Positions 60,662 to 64,000 of a stretch of DNA of 64,000 nucleotides are shown in pieces; position 1 is the first letter of the stretch, and each line of letters begins with the position of its first letter. Made by a program: the position numbers and the translations under genes. The stretch spans positions 248,001-312,000 of the forward strand of contig NW_002476512.1 in the NCBI RefSeq assembly GCF_000189635.1, given 5' to 3'. The notes under the pieces were generated by a model. The model was not told the DNA's origin. It saw only the letters and a program-made list of their open reading frames with translations, and did no database searches. Source of the DNA: Tetrahymena thermophila SB210 (lineage: Eukaryota; Ciliophora; Oligohymenophorea; Hymenostomatida; Tetrahymenidae).

Positions 60662-63600
60662 ATGATTCAAACAAAAGACAAGTAAGAAGATGAAAAATTT
60701 TCAAACTTAAACTATAGGAGTAGAGAATCTACATGCTAAATTGATTCTAACCAAGTTTGTATACAGAATTCTGATGTAGAAGGAGATTTAAAAGTTATAA
60801 AAATTGAAGCCTATCAACTCTCTAAATTTAAAGTATTTATTAGTATTGCAATAACTCTACTCTCATGCCTAACATTTGGTATTCTGTTAAAAAACTCTAT
60901 AAAAGTAAGGCTAAGATGTATTTTTAACAAGAGCTCAGTGAATAAAGCAACTCATTTTCTAATCACTAACTAAGATGGATATCAACAAATAGTTAATAGA
61001 ATTAAAACAAAAGACAAAAATAAAATATTATTTATTAATCGCCATATGAAATACCAATATTTTGACGATTTTAATAAGAAGTCATTCTATCCTGTTTATT
61101 ATCATCAGTTAGAAAAACAATCTTTAAGAGATATTAAATCAATTCATGCTGAAGGTCTAAATGATCATAAAGTAGAAGCTCACTTAGAAAAATATGGAAA
61201 CTGCGAAATTCATATCCCTTTACCTAGTCTTATTGAGTACTTATTTGATAATCTTACAAGTGTTTTTTTTATTTTTCAATATATTTCAATGATCTTATGG
61301 ACTTTGGAAGGTTATTTATAATTTGCTATCCTGATGATAAGTGTCTCTGTATTTATCACTCTCATTAATTACTACTTACTTAAAGCAAGCTTAAATAAGT
61401 TGAAGAAATTCGCTAAGATAGACTTAAATGTGTAAGTCATTAGAAATGGAGTTCAATAGACTATAGACTGCATAGATTTGCTTCCTGGAGATCTGTTCTT
61501 ATTCTAGAATAATATGCTTATGCCTTGTGATTCCCTCCTTCTGAGTGGCGATGCTTTAGTAAATGAAAGTTCACTAACAGGTTTGATTTTTATAAATTTT
61601 ATATAAACTAATTTTAATCAGTAATTAATTTTTAGGCAGTTAGTTAATTAATCAATTAATATAAAATATACTAACTAAATAATTAATATTGTTTTCTCAC
61701 TTTTCTTTTTTGGAAAATTGTGCGTCTAATATTAATTTGTTTCTTTAAATAATGTTATTTACTTAAAAAATAATAATATCTAATCGTTTTTTAATTGTCT
61801 AAGCAAGATATTATGTTTTAGATTTAGATTTAGATAGCAACAAATTTAATTTATTTTACAAATCTTGTTATAAAATTTTTAACAAATTAAAGAAATTATT
61901 TGATAAAATTAATTTTAATTTTATCTCAAAATATTTATTTTTTTTTAACTTAATTGAAAAATAAAATATTATCTTTAATATCTTAAAAATAAATTTCATT
62001 TATTAAAAATTTTGAATAATTAGGAGAATCAATTCCAATACCAAAAATCAGCATTTTATAGAACTAGCAATAGGATGACTTATTCAATATGGAAACTATG
62101 AAAAACCATATATTATATGAAGGGACTAAAGTTATTTAAATTAAAGGTAATTAGGTTTACGGAATTGTTTTGAGAACAGGATACACTTCTTTTAGAGGTT
62201 AGATTTTTAGATCCATGCTTTATCCTAAGCACATTTCCTTTAAGTTTTACACAAATGCCACTTACTTCTTATTATTAATGATTGTTATGGGTGTTACTAC
62301 TTATTTTGTTGAGCTTTACTTTATTATTAAAATAGAATTACCAACACTACTTATTGTATACAGATTTTTTGATACTGTTACTTGGATGATACCAGCCCCA
62401 CTTCCTATATTTTTTAGTATTTGCTAAACTATTTCTTTAATACGTTTAGGTATAAAGAAAGTTCTTGCCACTGATCCTGCAAAAATTGTTGTTGCTGGTG
62501 ATGTTTCTATTATGTGTTTTGATAAAACTGGCACATTAACAAAAGATTAAATGGAATTATATGGATATTGTGACTACACATGCAAGAAAATAAAAGAATC
62601 GTTAATAGTTGAAAGTAAATATTTTTTTAATATCAATAATGTTAATAATTTATTTTATTTAAAAATTGAAGGTAAATAAGAAGAATTGTTACATAAATTC
62701 TTTGGTTCTTGCCATGGAGTTTATCTAGTAAATGGAGTAAATTTAGGTGATGAATTAGATATAAGAATGCTTGAGTTTTCTTAGTTTGAAATATTACCTG
62801 ATGAATCTACAGAGTTCAAATTTAGAGTTTAAAGAAAAATTGATAATTGCATTTTAAATATTTGCAAAGTTTGGGAATTTGAAAGCTCCCTTTAAAGAAT
62901 GACTGTAATAATGCATGATGAATAAGCATAGAAATTTTATGGAATAGTCAAAGGCTCTCCTGAAAAGATGTTTGAAATGTGTAATAAAGATAGTGTTGAT
63001 GAAAAAAATTATAATAAAATACTAAATGAATTAACTAATAAAGGATTGAGAGTAATTGCTGTTGGTTACAAAGAAATTTAAAGTAAAGATGCTTTAAGAG
63101 AAGAGGTTGAAAAAGATATATAATTTGCTGGATTATTTGTTCTTAAAAATAAGTTAAAAGTAGACACAGCTGATGTAATTTAGTAATTGCAAAATGGTAA
63201 CATTCTATGTAAAATAATTTCAGGAGATAATCTTTTGACAACAGTTTAATGTGCAAAGGAAGCTCGCATTTTATCGAATGAATCATCTAATGTATTAATT
63301 TTTAACTCAATGAGTGATTGCTATGTTTAAAATAGTTAAGAAAAAATTGATCCTTTAAACATCCTTTCTTCCTAAGAATGTAAAAAGTATTAAATAGGTT
63401 TGACTGGAAAATTCCTTGAAGAAATATAAACTCATTTATAAAACGGAAAAAGCATTATTGAACAACAGATTCTGAAGAATCTTTTAATTTAAACATCAGT
63501 ATTTTCAAGATGTAAACCAAAATAAAAAGCTGAAATCATTTATATGCTCTAATCTGTTTTGAATGAAAAAATCGGTATGATTGGTGATGGTGCTAATGAC

Positions 63601-64000
63601 TGCTCTGCTATCAAGCAATCTGATATGGGTAAATTGATTAAATTTAAAAAAGTATGTTTGTTACATTTAAATTAATGATTTTAAAAACATAAATAGGAAT
63701 CTCATTTACGAAAACGGATGCTTCTTACTCTTCTCCTTTCTCTTATTCTGAAACTAGTTTAGATTGTGTAATCAAAATTTTAGCAGAAGGCAGATGCACT
63801 TTAAGTAATATGATTGAGTGCTATAAGTAAATATTATGTTTAAATTTCAGCAAATATAAAGTAGAAGTTACTAATTGTATTTTAATTTTATTTTATAAAA
63901 TAAAAGATTTAATTTAGCATTAAATTGGGTGAAATTTATGTCAGCTTCGATTTTAATTTTGGAGCTTAGTTTTTTATCTGACATTCAAGTTATTTTCACT
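60662..64000 (+). CDS. P5B-type P-type ATPase, copy 2 (partial 3' end)
   Basis: A paralog of the gene at 50869, running off the right edge. Exons are 60662-61580, 62024-62614, 62672-63628, 63697-63826 and 63907 to the window end. Exons 2 (591 nt) and 4 (130 nt) have the same lengths as in copy 1 and all phases match. Conserved items are the phosphorylated Asp in FDKTGTLTKDQ (residue 473), KGSPEK and GDGANDCSAIKQSDMGIS. Intron 1 is 443 nt rather than 245 and uses a GTTTGA donor. The M4 signature reads PAPLP rather than the P5B-typical PPALP. The protein stays open throughout, so it is probably functional; an altered M4 motif could change specificity. The start follows the first Met, in line with copy 1. 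Confidence 0.9.

Noticed and set aside
1..64000. tRNA or rRNA genes
   Set aside because: Scanned both strands for T-arm-like GGTTCRANYCC and for rRNA motifs by eye; no convincing fold, though a covariance search was not possible.
1..64000. CRISPR array, prophage or bacterial operon
   Set aside because: Introns, reassigned stops and gene families are eukaryotic; no regularly spaced direct repeats.

Overview
This window is from a ciliate nuclear genome. It is most likely an oligohymenophorean close to Tetrahymena. It is very AT-rich. TAA and TAG fall inside otherwise conserved coding frames and read as glutamine, while TGA is the only stop that ends them. Introns are short, AT-rich and GT...AG. 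I worked out reading frames by hand with this code (UAA/UAG = Gln). Standard-code ORFs here are mostly fragments or shadows.

Layout. 1-9688 (-): a giant secreted/membrane protein with a signal peptide, WD/beta-propeller-like repeats, pectin-lyase-like repeats, a Cys-rich segment and a multi-pass C-terminus that runs off the left edge. 10115-~15660 (-): a large Gln/Asn-rich coiled-coil protein. 16165-18475 (+): a coiled-coil protein. 18914-20260 (+): a low-complexity protein. 21122-23517 (+): a B-box/WD40 protein. 24259-26373 and 26812-~29324 (+): two leucine-rich-repeat (LRR) proteins. 29307-30554 (-): an unrecognised protein. 31.86-32.68 kb: an unusually GC-rich island. 34215-36155 (+): a PH-like/pseudokinase protein. 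37595-38409 (-): a REEP/Yop1/HVA22 protein in five exons. 38878-~41315 (+): LRR protein 3. 41937-42602 (-): an unrecognised Q-rich protein. 43559-45913 (-): an ERK7/MAPK15-type kinase with a huge poly-Q tail. 46227-~46715 (-): a small coiled-coil protein. 50869-54711 (+) and 60662->64000 (+): two paralogous P5B-type ATPases. Between them on the minus strand lie LRR protein 4 (~55.1-56.95 kb) and an atypical Rab/Ras-like GTPase (57969-58616).

There is no operon logic here; each gene is independent. The clearest themes are paralog expansion (four LRR genes built from 90-nt, phase-2 exons that each encode one repeat, and a P5B ATPase pair) and signalling or membrane proteins with degraded catalytic motifs (the pseudokinase and the GTPase without DxxG). 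The most novel non-genic features are a 128-bp palindromic, TA-flanked MITE-like element inside an LRR intron, a second GC-rich patch with a matching left end, and the structured GC island near 32 kb. I found no tRNA, rRNA, CRISPR array, telomere or confident promoter.
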